Of a DNA stretch of 64,000 bases, positions 35,812 through 46,861 are shown in pieces (the stretch's first letter is position 1; every line of letters starts with the position of its first letter). The translations under genes were made by a program, and so were the position numbers. The stretch comes from Motilimonas sp. E26 (GTDB taxonomy: Bacteria; Pseudomonadota; Gammaproteobacteria; Enterobacterales; CBDFNC01). The DNA lies in assembly GCF_021278025.1 (NCBI RefSeq), contig NZ_JAIBHJ010000001.1, forward strand, positions 217,508-281,507, in the 5' to 3' direction. The notes under the pieces are model-generated. The model was not told the origin of the DNA. It made no database searches and was given only the letters and a program-made list of their open reading frames with translations.

Positions 35812-36378
35812 TTATTGTTTGTGGGCTAATCCAGCCAAGTTAGCAATATTGGTGTCAAAGCCATCAATACTTTGCTGATTCTTCTTCAACCAGTACGCCT
35901 CGATACCTTGTTCTCCTTGTTTCTCAGACCAGTCGGCTAACGCCGTTCGCTGTTGCTTAAAATCAAACAAAGGTACCGACATGCCGCAAGATGATTGCAC
36001 TAAATCGATATCTAACAAATACAATTGGCGCGCAGCAATACTGGCGGGGAACAATGATATATAAGACTGCCATAATGGGTCATTTCGATGTAGCACCTGA
36101 GCCTGACCATAAAGGCGTAAAATAATTGGTGCGCCTGCAAAAGCACAAAACATGATTGTCATTCTTGGGTTAATTTGCACATGAGCCGACGTTTCATTAC
36201 CACTGCCAGTCAGGTTAAGCCAAATAACTTGATTTTTATTCACCACCCGAAATGAGTCAGCGCCTTTTGGTGAAACATTAACCCGACCTTGCTCGGCAGC
36301 GGTGCCGACAAAAAACATCTGCTGTTGGGCAATAAAGTCACTATGTTTGTCTTGTAGCTCAGTAAACTGCTGTCCCAT
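35812..36378 (-). CDS. Pyridoxamine 5'-phosphate oxidase-family flavin-binding protein
   Basis: 188 aa from ATG 36378 (GGGAG five bases upstream; a longer start at 36411 lacks one). Split-barrel FMN-binding fold: MFFVGTAAEQGRVNVSPKG, VIWLNLTGSGNETSAHVQINPRMTIMF, ILRLYGQAQVL. Likely a flavin-dependent reductase or oxidase; substrate unknown. Not PdxH itself, since the length and C-terminus differ. Confidence 0.85.
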   Translation of the reverse strand: MGQQFTELQDKHSDFIAQQQMFFVGTAAEQGRVNVSPKGADSFRVVNKNQVIWLNLTGSGNETSAHVQINPRMTIMFCAFAGAPIILRLYGQAQVLHRNDPLWQSYISLFPASIAARQLYLLDIDLVQSSCGMSVPLFDFKQQRTALADWSEKQGEQGIEAYWLKKNQQSIDGFDTNIANLAGLAHKQ

Positions 36379-36565
36379 AAACACTCCCAATCTACCATTG
36401 TTTGCCACCAATACGTTGGCAACAGCTCAGTTGTCATATTTATATCAAAATAATTCAACAAGCTAAACAAGTTTAAACTTGAAGTACAGCATATTACGCT
36501 TTCATTTACTGGCCTTAACTGCAAGAATTCATCTGCGTAAGGATTACAGAAATGATGAGAATATA

Positions 36566-38926
36566 ATGTTTAAACACATGGCAATACTTAGCCTTTTCGC
36601 GTTACTAACTGGCTGTTCAAGTTTTTCAAATACCCATTTTGCAGATCTCTATGGCCCAGCATTGGTGCGCGATCGTATGGTCAACCAACAAAGTAGCGAC
36701 GCAATATTTTATCACCAAACAGTGCGACCAATTTTGGATCAGCGCTGCGTGGTTTGCCATGGTTGCTACGATGCGCCCTGCCAGTTAAAGCTCACCTCGC
36801 CGGAAGCCATTGAACGAGGCAGCTCTAAAGATAAAGTATTTAGTGGCACGCGTTTATTTGCCGCTACGCCGACACGCTTGTATGAGGACGCTGCCACCAC
36901 CGAGCAATGGCGTAAAAAAGGCTTTTCTCCGGTATTAAATGAAAGGGAACAAACCGAGCAAGCCAATGTGGCCGCCAGTTTGATTTATCAGGCTCTGCTA
37001 CTAAAACAAAAACACCCTTTAGTTGATACTCGCGCTCATGCTGACGCGTTTGATTTTTCATTAGATCGCAACCAACAGTGCAGCACCATCGAAACCTACC
37101 AAGACTTTGCTAGCAATAACCCACTGGCAGGAATGCCTTATGGTTTACCAGCCATTGCTGTCGATGAACAGCACCAACTAACAACTTGGATTAAAAATGG
37201 CGCCAAAATGGCTGCAAAACCGCCCTTAGCCAACCCTATACTACAAGAGATAGATCTATGGGAGCGCTGGCTTAACCGCCCTTCCCTTAAATCACAACTT
37301 GTTGCACGTTATATATTTGAACACCTTTATCTTTCTCACCTCTACTTTTCAGCATTAGCCAATACCGCAAATAGTCCTGAATTTTTTACTCTAGTGCGCT
37401 CAAAAACACCACCCGGTCAGCCAATTGAACGGATTATTACTCTACGGCCTTATGATGACCCCAAGGTCGAGCGGGTCTATTACCGTTTTCAACGCGAGCG
37501 CGAGACCATATTAGCTAAAACCCATATGCCTTACGCTCTTAATGAACAGCGTATGGATCAGCTAAATCAATTGTTTTATCGCGTCGACTATCAAGTCACG
37601 GCTCTTCCAAGTTATGAACCAAGTGTTGCTGCCAACCCATTTATAGCTTTTGAAGCTCTACCAGTAGCAGCGCGTTATCGCTTTATGCTCTTGGAAGCAC
37701 AGAACACCATAATGGCATTTATTAAAGGCCCTGTTTGCCGAGGTCAAATGGCGTTAAATGTCATCAACGACCATTTTTGGGTGTTTTTCTCTGAAGGGAG
37801 CTGGGAAAACAGCGAAGGGTTAGCCCAGTTTTTAGCGCAACAAAAAGACCATTTGCGGATCCCTGCTGAGTCGGCCAGTAATTCAACGGTGCTCAGTAGC
37901 TGGTTCACCTATTCAAAAGCGCAAAAACGCTACCTTAAAGCGAAACAAGGTGCTCTTGCACAAGCCTTTGAGAATGGCGAAAAACTCGATTTAGATTTGG
38001 TTTGGGACGGAGAAGAAACAAACACTAACGCTGCCCTAACTGTATTCAGACATTTTGACAATGCATCTGTTGTGAAAGGCTTAGTCGGGCAAGCGCCAAA
38101 AACAGCTTGGTTAATCGACTACCCGATACTGGAGCGTATTCATTATTTACTTGTCGCTGGGTTTGATGTCTACGGTAATGTTGGTCATCAACTGAATACT
38201 CGCCTTTATATGGATTTCTTACGCATGGAAAGCGAGTTCAACTTTCTCGCTTTATTGCCACCGGACTCACGTATATCAGAGCGCGATCACTGGTACCGCA
38301 ATACCAGTGATAATATTCAAAAATACCTTAAGGCCGAGCAAAGTCAGTTTCATTACCCAAGTGATGTTACCTACCAAACTAACCAGCATAAACTTGAGTT
38401 GTTTAGCATGCTAAAAGCAAAGCTCGGCCCTGTGTTAAAAAATAACTACGACTTACAGCAAGTGGATGTTAGCGCCAGTGAATGGGCAAACCTTGCCACA
38501 CTATTTGAACTGCCAAGCACTGCTGTCAATCAGTTAGCCGAGGTATCGGTGTTATTGGTACAAGATGGCAAGCAACAGCGACTCTATACCCTGATTAAAA
38601 ATGCAGCTTACAGCAACATGTCCAGCTTGCTTAGAGATAGCAATAATCGCTTACCTGGCGAAGATAACCTGACGGTTGTTCGAGGGCTTATAGGTGACTA
38701 CCCAAATGTGTTTTTGCATATTCAAGCAAGCCAAATCCCACAGTTTGTCAGGACATTACAAGAAATAAAGTCAGACCAAGATTACAGCCAACTGCTTGAC
38801 CAATACGGCGTGCGGCGCTCCAGCCCAGTATTTTGGGCTATAAGTGATCGGGTATTAAATCAAGTAATGAAAGAGCAACCCATTTCAGGCGGACTTCTCG
38901 ATTATAATCGCTTAGAAAATCGTTAA
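36566..38926 (+). CDS. cti: Fatty acid cis/trans isomerase, periplasmic lipoprotein-like cytochrome
   Basis: 786 aa from ATG 36566. Converts cis- to trans-unsaturated fatty acids in membrane phospholipids under solvent or heat stress. Signal with lipobox LLTGC (Cys17), then a single heme-c motif CVVCH (61-65), the hallmark of Cti. The large remainder (FAVLPSY.., ALPVAARYRFMLLEAQNTIMAFIKGPVC, HFWVFF) fits the family length of about 760-780 aa. A 5' extension to 36479 would add a non-signal N-terminus. Single gene, convergent with mukB. Confidence 0.9.
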   Translation: MFKHMAILSLFALLTGCSSFSNTHFADLYGPALVRDRMVNQQSSDAIFYHQTVRPILDQRCVVCHGCYDAPCQLKLTSPEAIERGSSKDKVFSGTRLFAATPTRLYEDAATTEQWRKKGFSPVLNEREQTEQANVAASLIYQALLLKQKHPLVDTRAHADAFDFSLDRNQQCSTIETYQDFASNNPLAGMPYGLPAIAVDEQHQLTTWIKNGAKMAAKPPLANPILQEIDLWERWLNRPSLKSQLVARYIFEHLYLSHLYFSALANTANSPEFFTLVRSKTPPGQPIERIITLRPYDDPKVERVYYRFQRERETILAKTHMPYALNEQRMDQLNQLFYRVDYQVTALPSYEPSVAANPFIAFEALPVAARYRFMLLEAQNTIMAFIKGPVCRGQMALNVINDHFWVFFSEGSWENSEGLAQFLAQQKDHLRIPAESASNSTVLSSWFTYSKAQKRYLKAKQGALAQAFENGEKLDLDLVWDGEETNTNAALTVFRHFDNASVVKGLVGQAPKTAWLIDYPILERIHYLLVAGFDVYGNVGHQLNTRLYMDFLRMESEFNFLALLPPDSRISERDHWYRNTSDNIQKYLKAEQSQFHYPSDVTYQTNQHKLELFSMLKAKLGPVLKNNYDLQQVDVSASEWANLATLFELPSTAVNQLAEVSVLLVQDGKQQRLYTLIKNAAYSNMSSLLRDSNNRLPGEDNLTVVRGLIGDYPNVFLHIQASQIPQFVRTLQEIKSDQDYSQLLDQYGVRRSSPVFWAISDRVLNQVMKEQPISGGLLDYNRLENR

Positions 38927-39003
38927 TTTTTTTTGCAAACCCATTGTGGGATTTGACTAATCTATAAGTTAACAAGCATCATGGCTTTGTAGTGGGTAAA
39001 TGT

Positions 39004-39029
39004 AAAAAAGGCCTGTCTTGTAACAGGCC
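39004..39029 (-). terminator. Intrinsic terminator after mukB
   Basis: GGCCTGT (39010-39016) pairs with ACAGGCC (39023-39029). On the minus strand it is followed by T6 (39004-39009 complement). Confidence 0.92.
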
Positions 39030-39060
39030 GTTCAATATAATATTGGTTCCAGTATTTAGC

Positions 39061-42000
39061 TTAAATCAGCTCTGGAATACTGCTTTCTAAGTTGGATTCC
39101 GTTTCCGTTTTGCCATAACCAAAACCACGTAAGCCAACCACATGTACGTGCTCATTGTTACCGTGGGTTTTACGAATAAGCTTATAGGTGGTGCCATTTT
39201 CGGGGCTGATATTCTCCGGCGCGGCGATAATCAACTGCATGTTTTGACGCTCACAGAGCTCAAATAAGGTAGAGATAGAGCGAGCATCCAAGCGCGCAGC
39301 TTCATCTAAGAACAATAAGCGACAAGGTAGCACATCACGGGCGCGGAAACGGCGTGACTCTTCTTCCCACGAATGCAGCACCATCAACAAGATGGCTTGG
39401 CCAGTACCTATCGCTTCACCCGTTGATAATGCACCACTTTCTGCGCGAAGCCAGCCTTCAGTGCCGCGGCAAACTTCAATTTGCATTTCAAGGTAGTTGC
39501 GGTAATCCAATAAAGCTTCACCTAATACCTGATGGCTGCGCTCACCTTGATCTATGTGCGGATTTAAGCGTTGGAACAGTTTCGCCATCGCTTCCGAGAA
39601 GCTCAATTCATTGTTACCAAACAAATCTTGGTGCTGCGCGCCCTGCTCGGCTAACGCGTTAAGTAGCGTTGAGTAGGCCTCTCGTAACGATACATTTAAA
39701 CGTACGCCCGCTACCTGACCAAATGCCACACTTTGCAACCCTTGGTTTAGGGCGCGAATGCGGTTTTGCTCACGGCGAATGGTGTTGTTGATCTTACTGG
39801 CCACTTCATGAGCCGAAATCGACAAGTGAGATTCACGTTGCTTGAGCTCATCGGTTAAGCGCGCTAGCTCAATTTCCATTTCTTCAATCGCTTCAACGGG
39901 GTCGTCACTGCGAATAATGTCATGACGAATACGCTGTTTCAGGTGCTGATAGACCGACACATAAAACATTACCTTACGCTCAGGCTGGCGACTATCTTCT
40001 GAGTAACGCAGTGCGTCGCGTAGCTCTTCATCATGAGCCACCGACATTCTCAACGTCCCTAATGCCTTATCCGACATGGATTTCAGTTCATCGCTATCTA
40101 GGTATTTCAGCTCAGCGCGATCAAGACGGCGTGCCACGTCATTTTGCTGCGCTAAGGTTTTAACTAGGCTCCAGCCGGATTTTTGCTTAACTAAGGCGGC
40201 GCGAGCTTGGTGATAACCTTTCTTCACCGACTTTTCGCTAGCGGTTAAGGTCGACACTTCTTTTTCAGTAACTTTTAAATGCGCGCCGCTGCTGTTGCGT
40301 TTATTGCGAGTTTCAATTAAGTCTTGTTGTACTTGCTCTTTATTGGCTTTTGCTTTGGCTTCACTGTCGTGACTCAGCACCACGCCTAAGGCCGCTAATT
40401 CGCTATGATTTTCTTGCAAGGTTTGTTGTTTAGCTTTCAGGCTTGCAGACAACGCCACCTGCGTTTGTTGCTCTTGATTTAAACGCTCGCGACATTGTTT
40501 TTCTTGCGCTTGGGCTTGCTGGCGCGTTTTCTCTGCCAACACGAGTTTGGCTTTTAGCTCATCGTTAATTTGACTGGTTTGATCCAATAATGCTTGCGCA
40601 TCGTGATACGAGAAATGAGCCAAACGGGCATGTAATTGCTCTAAGTGATAACACTGGCGTTTTTTCGCCGCTAACTGTGCATCCACTTGTTCCAGTGTGG
40701 CTTTTAGCACTTCAATGTCTTGTGGATCGTATTGCAGGTAGTCCACATGAGCGGCTAAGCCAGCCAACGCACTCTTATGCTGAGTTAAAAATTGCACGGC
40801 CTGACGCAGTTGCTCGGCCATCTCTTGCGCATTTTCCAATCGAGCCGTTACGGTATCATCACCAATCAAATAAGCCAGTGGCTGGATTTTATCCAACAGT
40901 TGCAGCTGAGCTTTAATGTTCTTGAGGGTTTGCAGTAATTGTGTTTGTTGCTGCTGCGCACTTTGGTTTTGCTGCTCTAACGCGCGAATTTCTTGCTTAT
41001 TCGCTTCTAATTGCGCTTGCGGATCTGCTTCAAATACGACGGCCAGATGCGTTGCGATAAAGTCATTAAATTGATTGTATAAACGCAGTTTCTTTTGCTG
41101 CTCAAACGACACGCTGCCAAATTCTTCAATCAAGCTATCACGGGCTTTTTCAAGCTCTGCAATCCGCGCTTCACGCGCTGCGCGGCCAAACAGTGGCGTT
41201 TTTGGATGAGGTGAATAACGAAGCTGCCTAGCACCTTCACGTACCAATACCGCTTCACCTAAATCAGTGGCGTTAAATAACTCTTCATCAAACGCATCGG
41301 GATCGCCTTGGATCAGGTATAAGTCTTCTGGGCAGTTTGCGACATTTTTCAGCTTTTCAATTGCCGCTTCTAAATCACGTACCACCACACCATAACGCGC
41401 GGGGCCGTATAGCGCAGAGTAATAAGGCGCATCTTCCAGCGGGATATCATCATAAACATCACTGAGTAATACGCCGCCCAAATCAAGGGCAATACTGCCT
41501 AAGGTTTCGTCTGTTTCCCCGCCAGCATTTTGCAAACGACGAATTTGCTGTTCAAGCTCGCTCTTTTGCTGTTGTAACTGCTCTTTACGCTGTTTCAGTG
41601 TTTGTTCTTGCTGCAAAGTATGCTGCATCACAGCGCTGACGCTGCCGGCATCTTCAAGGCTTTGCTCTGAAGATTGCTCCAGTTTTTGTTTTTCCGCCTG
41701 AGCCACCAGCCATTTTGGCGCAAACTGCGTTAGGCGCTGATTACTTGCCGTTAACGAGGCTAATTTTTCTTTGTTGGTGGACAGCATATCGGCTAATTCA
41801 GCTTGCTGTGCTTGCTGGGTTTCTTGCTCTAACAACCAATGGGCTTGTTGCTCGGCCACTTGCTGTTCTTGCTCAAGGTTTACCGATGTTTGACTGGCAT
41901 AATCGGCTACCCATTGCGTAACTTGATCTTGCTGTTTTCGCTGGCGCAAGGCATCTTGTAAGCTGCGCTCAATTTCAGTTTTACGATTAGTCACGCCGAC

Positions 42001-43524
42001 ATATTCTTGCTGGCGTTGCAGCTGCAATTTGGCTTGGGTGAAGGCTTGTTTACGATCGACACTTGGCTCTATTTGCGTTAAATAGCCCAAGGCTTGTTCA
42101 AATTTTTCCAGCGCCGCATTAGCCATTTCTAGGCGGTGCTTAGCCTCTAAGACTTGATGAGTTAACTCTTCTTCTTGCCCTTTAAACAAAGCCAGTTTGT
42201 CTGCTGCTAATTCCGGCACTAAATCAGGCGTATCGCAGCTTAATTTCGCTTGCTCTAGCGCCGCCACCGCTTGCTTGTATTGAATGGCACGGGTTTGCTG
42301 AATATCCAGCGCTTGTTGATAGTCACTTAATTGGGTTTTCAGTGAGTCAACCTCTGCTTCCGCCGCTTGTTTACTGGCTTCAGTTTCAATAAACAGAATA
42401 TTGGCTTGTTCGAGTTTTTCCTGTTGTTCTTCAAGCTGCGCTAGGGTGATATCGATTTCAGCTTGGTATTGGCTAATTTTGCTTTGTAGCGCCACCGCTT
42501 GGATGACTTTTTGTAACATGTCGCTGGCATGCTCTAGTTCTTTTTCTAACATGCTTTCGCGGTTAGTCAGGTTTTCCAGCTCGTGTTGCAAATAAATAAT
42601 GCGGCCTTGCTCTTCTTTGAGCAAACGCTGCGTGTCTTGTAATTTGGCGCGATGGCTGAGCGCTTCATCAGAGAATGCTTGGCGCTGACTGCCTAAACGA
42701 ACATATTCCGCCGCCACGTAATGGGTGGTTTCGGTGATCAGGTTCTTAAATAAATCGCGATCACTTTGAGTTTGTTTAATGCGCTCTAAGGTGTGACGGT
42801 TTTCTTTGATCGCCGCTTCCATGTCTTGGAAGGCTTTGCGAATGCCGCTGTTTTCAGGCAATAAATAATCGCGTAACGAACGGGTAATGGTGCTGGAAAT
42901 ACCGCCGTATAATGAGGCTTCAATTAAACGATAAAACTTACTGCGATCTTTTTGGTCACGCATTTTTTTCGGAATAACGCCCATATCAAACAAAAAGTTA
43001 TGATATTCGTTAATCGAATTATATTTAGTAACACGAGCACCGCCAATCTCAGCAGCGGCGGCGCGCAGCTCGCTAAATTGCCTCACCCGAGCTTGGCCAG
43101 TGGCTAAGGTTTCGAGTAATAATTCGGTCGGTTTAATCTCTTCAGGTAAGTCCATTAACGCAAACGGCGTAATGTTCACTTTTTTATCACGCCCTGCGAT
43201 TTGTTCTAAATGCACGCCGAGCCAAATCACTTGGTCGTGAGAGTTACGCACCTGTAGCATGCTGTAACAAGGGCCTGATTTTAACTTACCGTATAAGCCT
43301 TTATCCCGTGAGGCATTAGAGCTGCCTGCTTCGGTGGTGTTACGAAAATGCAGTAAGGTTTGGTCTGGGATCATCGCCGTAATAAACGCCGCCATGGTGG
43401 TGGATTTACCTGCGCCGTTACCGCCTGATAACGTCGTCACCAGCTGATCTAACTCAAAGGTTCTGGCAAAAAAGCCGTTCCAATTAACCATGGTTAATGA
43501 TAAAAACTTGCCGCGATTTGCCAT
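39061..43524 (-). CDS. mukB: Chromosome condensin MukB (SMC-like ATPase)
   Basis: 1487 aa (E. coli 1486). DNA-organising SMC-like protein: N-terminal head with Walker A GGNGAGKST at 34-42, long Gln/Glu/Ala-rich coiled coils, a hinge in the middle (~residues 650-780), and a C-terminal head with the signature and Walker B (LLFLDEAARLDA). ATG start two bases after mukE. Works with MukE/MukF; interacts with topoisomerase IV in enterics. Confidence 0.98.
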   Translation of the reverse strand: MANRGKFLSLTMVNWNGFFARTFELDQLVTTLSGGNGAGKSTTMAAFITAMIPDQTLLHFRNTTEAGSSNASRDKGLYGKLKSGPCYSMLQVRNSHDQVIWLGVHLEQIAGRDKKVNITPFALMDLPEEIKPTELLLETLATGQARVRQFSELRAAAAEIGGARVTKYNSINEYHNFLFDMGVIPKKMRDQKDRSKFYRLIEASLYGGISSTITRSLRDYLLPENSGIRKAFQDMEAAIKENRHTLERIKQTQSDRDLFKNLITETTHYVAAEYVRLGSQRQAFSDEALSHRAKLQDTQRLLKEEQGRIIYLQHELENLTNRESMLEKELEHASDMLQKVIQAVALQSKISQYQAEIDITLAQLEEQQEKLEQANILFIETEASKQAAEAEVDSLKTQLSDYQQALDIQQTRAIQYKQAVAALEQAKLSCDTPDLVPELAADKLALFKGQEEELTHQVLEAKHRLEMANAALEKFEQALGYLTQIEPSVDRKQAFTQAKLQLQRQQEYVGVTNRKTEIERSLQDALRQRKQQDQVTQWVADYASQTSVNLEQEQQVAEQQAHWLLEQETQQAQQAELADMLSTNKEKLASLTASNQRLTQFAPKWLVAQAEKQKLEQSSEQSLEDAGSVSAVMQHTLQQEQTLKQRKEQLQQQKSELEQQIRRLQNAGGETDETLGSIALDLGGVLLSDVYDDIPLEDAPYYSALYGPARYGVVVRDLEAAIEKLKNVANCPEDLYLIQGDPDAFDEELFNATDLGEAVLVREGARQLRYSPHPKTPLFGRAAREARIAELEKARDSLIEEFGSVSFEQQKKLRLYNQFNDFIATHLAVVFEADPQAQLEANKQEIRALEQQNQSAQQQQTQLLQTLKNIKAQLQLLDKIQPLAYLIGDDTVTARLENAQEMAEQLRQAVQFLTQHKSALAGLAAHVDYLQYDPQDIEVLKATLEQVDAQLAAKKRQCYHLEQLHARLAHFSYHDAQALLDQTSQINDELKAKLVLAEKTRQQAQAQEKQCRERLNQEQQTQVALSASLKAKQQTLQENHSELAALGVVLSHDSEAKAKANKEQVQQDLIETRNKRNSSGAHLKVTEKEVSTLTASEKSVKKGYHQARAALVKQKSGWSLVKTLAQQNDVARRLDRAELKYLDSDELKSMSDKALGTLRMSVAHDEELRDALRYSEDSRQPERKVMFYVSVYQHLKQRIRHDIIRSDDPVEAIEEMEIELARLTDELKQRESHLSISAHEVASKINNTIRREQNRIRALNQGLQSVAFGQVAGVRLNVSLREAYSTLLNALAEQGAQHQDLFGNNELSFSEAMAKLFQRLNPHIDQGERSHQVLGEALLDYRNYLEMQIEVCRGTEGWLRAESGALSTGEAIGTGQAILLMVLHSWEEESRRFRARDVLPCRLLFLDEAARLDARSISTLFELCERQNMQLIIAAPENISPENGTTYKLIRKTHGNNEHVHVVGLRGFGYGKTETESNLESSIPELI

Positions 43525-43526
43525 GA

Positions 43527-44261
43527 TTATACCTCTAACCCTAATTGTTCTTCGTTATCACTGTCTGCATCATCGGATTGTTGCAGTTTTTCATCCGTTG
43601 GCATGTCGTCGTCATGCACTATCGCTTCTCCTTCACGAATTAAGCGCATTTGCACTTCACGTGGGTCTTCGTCGGTGCGCACATCGGCGCCAAAACGAAA
43701 GATTGCTTCGTTTAGGGTGAATTTATCCACTCCGCCAATTAACGTAACCATGCCTAAACGGCGAAAACGGCGCAGACAACCTTTTACTTTCTCTTTTAAC
43801 TTTTGCTTATCTAAATCTGAGCCGCCACTGCGCTGGTTCACCATGCGTAATAACTGCGTTTCATCTGCGAGGTTAGCTAGCTCTTCTAATAATTCCGTTA
43901 AGGTAAATACCCCTTCATTGGCTAAACGCTCTGGGCTTAAATACAAATAGCACAGCACTTTGCCAACTAACATATCAAGCTCAGACAATACGCTGCGACC
44001 TAACAAGGCGTTAGATTTGGGCCTTAAATAGAAAAACCCTTCAGGGGCTTTAATTAATTCCACTTGATAACGGCGATAGAAGAACTCTAACGCTTCATAA
44101 GCATCGGCTAGGTATGAATGGGCCTGAAAATCATCACTACAGATATGCCGGCCACTGCGCAACTGCGCATCAATTTGCGGAAATAAAGGATTGGCCACCG
44201 CGCGGGCCAGATCCTGGGAAATATATTGTTCTGTGCTGTCGTTTAGATCGGTTATTTGCAT
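43527..44261 (-). CDS. mukE: Condensin subunit MukE
   Basis: 244 aa (E. coli 234). Tandem winged-helix protein that bridges MukF. Recognised by [20 protein letters not shown] near the start and [29 protein letters not shown]. Acidic C-terminal tail ([10 protein letters not shown]). AGGAG upstream of ATG. Followed by mukB after two bases. Confidence 0.97.
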   Translation of the reverse strand: MQITDLNDSTEQYISQDLARAVANPLFPQIDAQLRSGRHICSDDFQAHSYLADAYEALEFFYRRYQVELIKAPEGFFYLRPKSNALLGRSVLSELDMLVGKVLCYLYLSPERLANEGVFTLTELLEELANLADETQLLRMVNQRSGGSDLDKQKLKEKVKGCLRRFRRLGMVTLIGGVDKFTLNEAIFRFGADVRTDEDPREVQMRLIREGEAIVHDDDMPTDEKLQQSDDADSDNEEQLGLEV

Positions 44262-44330
44262 CTGTCACTAACTCCTGCCTTTACTGGCAAAAAGCAAAAA
44301 ATAAAAAAGTTGTTAAGTAAAAACTCAATG

Positions 44331-45689
44331 CTATTGGCCATCAGTGTCATAGGTATCAATATGATGCGCCTGAATTTTAGCCCCAGTGGTATTAATCGGA
44401 CGCCATGGCGCCTGTGCCCCGGTAAATTTCACTTCCGCACTCGATAAGCCCAGTTTACAGGCCTCATCAATCACTAAACGGGCAATATCAAAATGCTGCA
44501 CACTGGGGTAATCGGCCAAGAAATCCCGTAACACCATGGCTAATTCAAGGGGCTGTTGATTGTCTTTAAACTGCGCCAAGTAGGCTTCTACTCGCCCAGC
44601 CACTTCATTTTGAATATCAACCAACTCTTGGTATTCCATTTCTTGTGGAACTTCACCGGTGATGGTTTCATCGCGGAAACTCAAGGTTTCATCGCGCAGC
44701 TCAAGAATACGGTCTTCTTCGGCTATCACTAAATGCCAGTTATGTTGACTGAAATTTTGTACCGACTCGCGTAAACGTTGACTAAAGGCGCGGTTTTTGT
44801 CCATGTCGATGGCGGTGCGAATAAACTTATGCACATGGCGATCGTAGCGGGTCCATAAATCGATAGACTGTTGACCCCAAGCAATGATGCCATCTAAGCG
44901 GGCTTGTAAGTTAAACACTAACACTTCAATGTGTTCGTAGTCTTCATTGCCGTGCACGGTTTCTTGAATATTAAGCAAACCCGACTGCAGCTTATCGCCC
45001 GCTGAGGTGAGTGTATCTTGCAATTCACGTAAATGACTGCTGGTTTCGGCTAATAGCTGCTCACAGGCGCTAATAGCTTGGCTCCAGTTTTGGTGCAGTA
45101 ACTGGGCAATGTTATCTTTCGCTGCTTGTTGTTGGCTGTCCATGGCGCGCTGGGTTAAATCGATGCGCTCAAAAATATCTTCCACTGAGTATTTCAGTAC
45201 ACTGTAAACCGACTCATCCCAATATTGTTCATCACCGCCCTGCTTAGCCGCGTCATATACTTTGGTAATTTCAGCCGCAACTTGGGTGAGTAGAATAGAC
45301 AATTTGACATTGGAATAAGTTTTTTGCTGGGCATAAAAGTTAACAATGCCCAGCGCTAAGGGCGTTAATCGATACAGGCTTGCGGTGTCCATGGTATCTG
45401 CGCCAAAGCGATTAAATAATTGTTGGCGACAAAATTCATTCACCGCGTTGTTAGCACGCTCGGTCTGAGTTTCATCCACTTGGCCAAAAATGTCGCTCAC
45501 CAAACGAAACGCATCATGAAGCTGTGCTTCCGTTAATTCAGCCCCTAACTCTTGCTCTGCTACCACAGATACGGCAATCAAAAAGGCTAGTCGGTCAGAA
45601 GACAGATTTAAGCAAAACGCCTCTTGCTTTACCCAACCAACGAGCTCAGGTAAGTTCTTTTGTGCTGCTAGCGTGTATTTTTTGGTCAT
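44331..45689 (-). CDS. mukF: Condensin kleisin subunit MukF
   Basis: 452 aa from ATG 45689 (GGGAA upstream; the frame is open to a TTG at 45719). E. coli 440 aa. N-terminal winged helix LPELVGWVKQEAFCLNLSSDRLAFLIAV, central helical dimerisation region, and C-terminal winged helix. First gene of mukFEB; a 69-base spacer precedes mukE. The smtA (cmoM) gene found upstream in enterics is absent. Confidence 0.97.
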   Translation of the reverse strand: MTKKYTLAAQKNLPELVGWVKQEAFCLNLSSDRLAFLIAVSVVAEQELGAELTEAQLHDAFRLVSDIFGQVDETQTERANNAVNEFCRQQLFNRFGADTMDTASLYRLTPLALGIVNFYAQQKTYSNVKLSILLTQVAAEITKVYDAAKQGGDEQYWDESVYSVLKYSVEDIFERIDLTQRAMDSQQQAAKDNIAQLLHQNWSQAISACEQLLAETSSHLRELQDTLTSAGDKLQSGLLNIQETVHGNEDYEHIEVLVFNLQARLDGIIAWGQQSIDLWTRYDRHVHKFIRTAIDMDKNRAFSQRLRESVQNFSQHNWHLVIAEEDRILELRDETLSFRDETITGEVPQEMEYQELVDIQNEVAGRVEAYLAQFKDNQQPLELAMVLRDFLADYPSVQHFDIARLVIDEACKLGLSSAEVKFTGAQAPWRPINTTGAKIQAHHIDTYDTDGQ

Positions 45690-45946
45690 CGTGTTCCCAA
45701 ATTTACCAAACGAGTTCAATCTATACCGCGCGACTCAAGTAAACTTGGGGAACGCAGTAATATCTGTATAATTGCTAAGAATCAAAAAGATAAAGTCGAA
45801 AGCCTGCTATAAATAAGGCCTTTGTTACCTTTTAACCGCGAAATAAAGCTATATTAAGCAGATTAAATAAGGCCGCTATTTTGGCACAAGCCGGCGCTGC
45901 ATAAAACTGGTAATATTTGCGCAATTTCGCAAACGGAGATATTGCT

Positions 45947-46708
45947 GTGTTTTTACTCAAAAAGTGGTTAGGCGGATTGCTTAAACCCCTGCCATTTTCA
46001 CTTATTCTGCTTACCTTTGGTTTATTACTGTTGATAATGACCAGCAAACAACGCTTTGGTAAATTTGTCCTCTGCTTGGGTTTGATAACGTTATTAGCAT
46101 TTTCATCTGAGCCTGTCAGTGGCTATCTTATTGCCAGCCTAGAACGCCAATATCCAGCCTTTAACATTGAGCAAAAAGTTGACACCATTTTAGTGTTAGG
46201 CCACGGTGGCCTTGCCGATCCTGATTTAGCCATTACTGGCCAGCTGTCTGGCACTGCCATCTCGCGCTTTGCCGAAGCGTTTCGCATTTGGCAGGCTAAC
46301 CCACAAGCAACCATTGTTGTCTCCGGCTCGAATTTTGGCGATAGCAAAACCCATGCTGAGTTAATGGCAACCTTAGCACTCAGTTTTGGCGTACCCGAGG
46401 CGCAGATTAAGCGTTTAGACTACACTCGCGACACTCCCGATGAAGCCAAAGAAATGGCGCGATTAATCAAAGATAAACAAGCGGCACTGGTCACGTCAGC
46501 AAGCCACATGCCCCGCGCCATGAAACTGTTTGCCCAGCAAAACTCACAGCCTATTGCCGCACCCGCCTATTACAAGCAGCGCAACTCAACATTACCCGAG
46601 CCAAGCAATAGGATGATCCCAAGTGCCTACTATTTAGAGCGCTCCGAGATGGCTGTGCATGAGTATTTAGGCATTTGGTGGTCAGAATTACGACAAAACA
46701 TCAAATAA
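45947..46708 (+). CDS. elyC: ElyC/SanA/YdcF-family membrane protein (DUF218)
   Basis: 253 aa from GTG 45947, with GGAG at 45935-45938. Two N-terminal membrane segments (~10-30 and 35-55), then a DUF218 domain: VDTILVLGHGG, VVSGSNFGDSKTHAELM, DTPDEAKEM, LVTSASHMPRAM. Closest by length and layout to E. coli ElyC (YcbC), which affects peptidoglycan assembly through the lipid carrier. In E. coli this gene also neighbours the muk operon, which supports the call. Confidence 0.85.
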   Translation: MFLLKKWLGGLLKPLPFSLILLTFGLLLLIMTSKQRFGKFVLCLGLITLLAFSSEPVSGYLIASLERQYPAFNIEQKVDTILVLGHGGLADPDLAITGQLSGTAISRFAEAFRIWQANPQATIVVSGSNFGDSKTHAELMATLALSFGVPEAQIKRLDYTRDTPDEAKEMARLIKDKQAALVTSASHMPRAMKLFAQQNSQPIAAPAYYKQRNSTLPEPSNRMIPSAYYLERSEMAVHEYLGIWWSELRQNIK

Positions 46709-46710
46709 AG

Positions 46711-46726
46711 AGTGATTTGGGTCACA
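46711..46726. promoter_or_regulatory. Candidate CRP site upstream of tpiA
   Basis: AGTGATTTGGGTCACA matches the CRP consensus TGTGA-N6-TCACA with one mismatch. It lies 136 bases before tpiA and two bases after elyC. Confidence 0.4.
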
Positions 46727-46861
46727 TTTATTGTATTTATGAAAATTAATTACACATTTATTTGTTCAAATCACTACTTATAAGCCAACGGCCTTTTTAT
46801 AATCGGCGGCAGATTTGGAAAATAATTTACTATTCATTTGATAATCATTGGAGAAATGGAC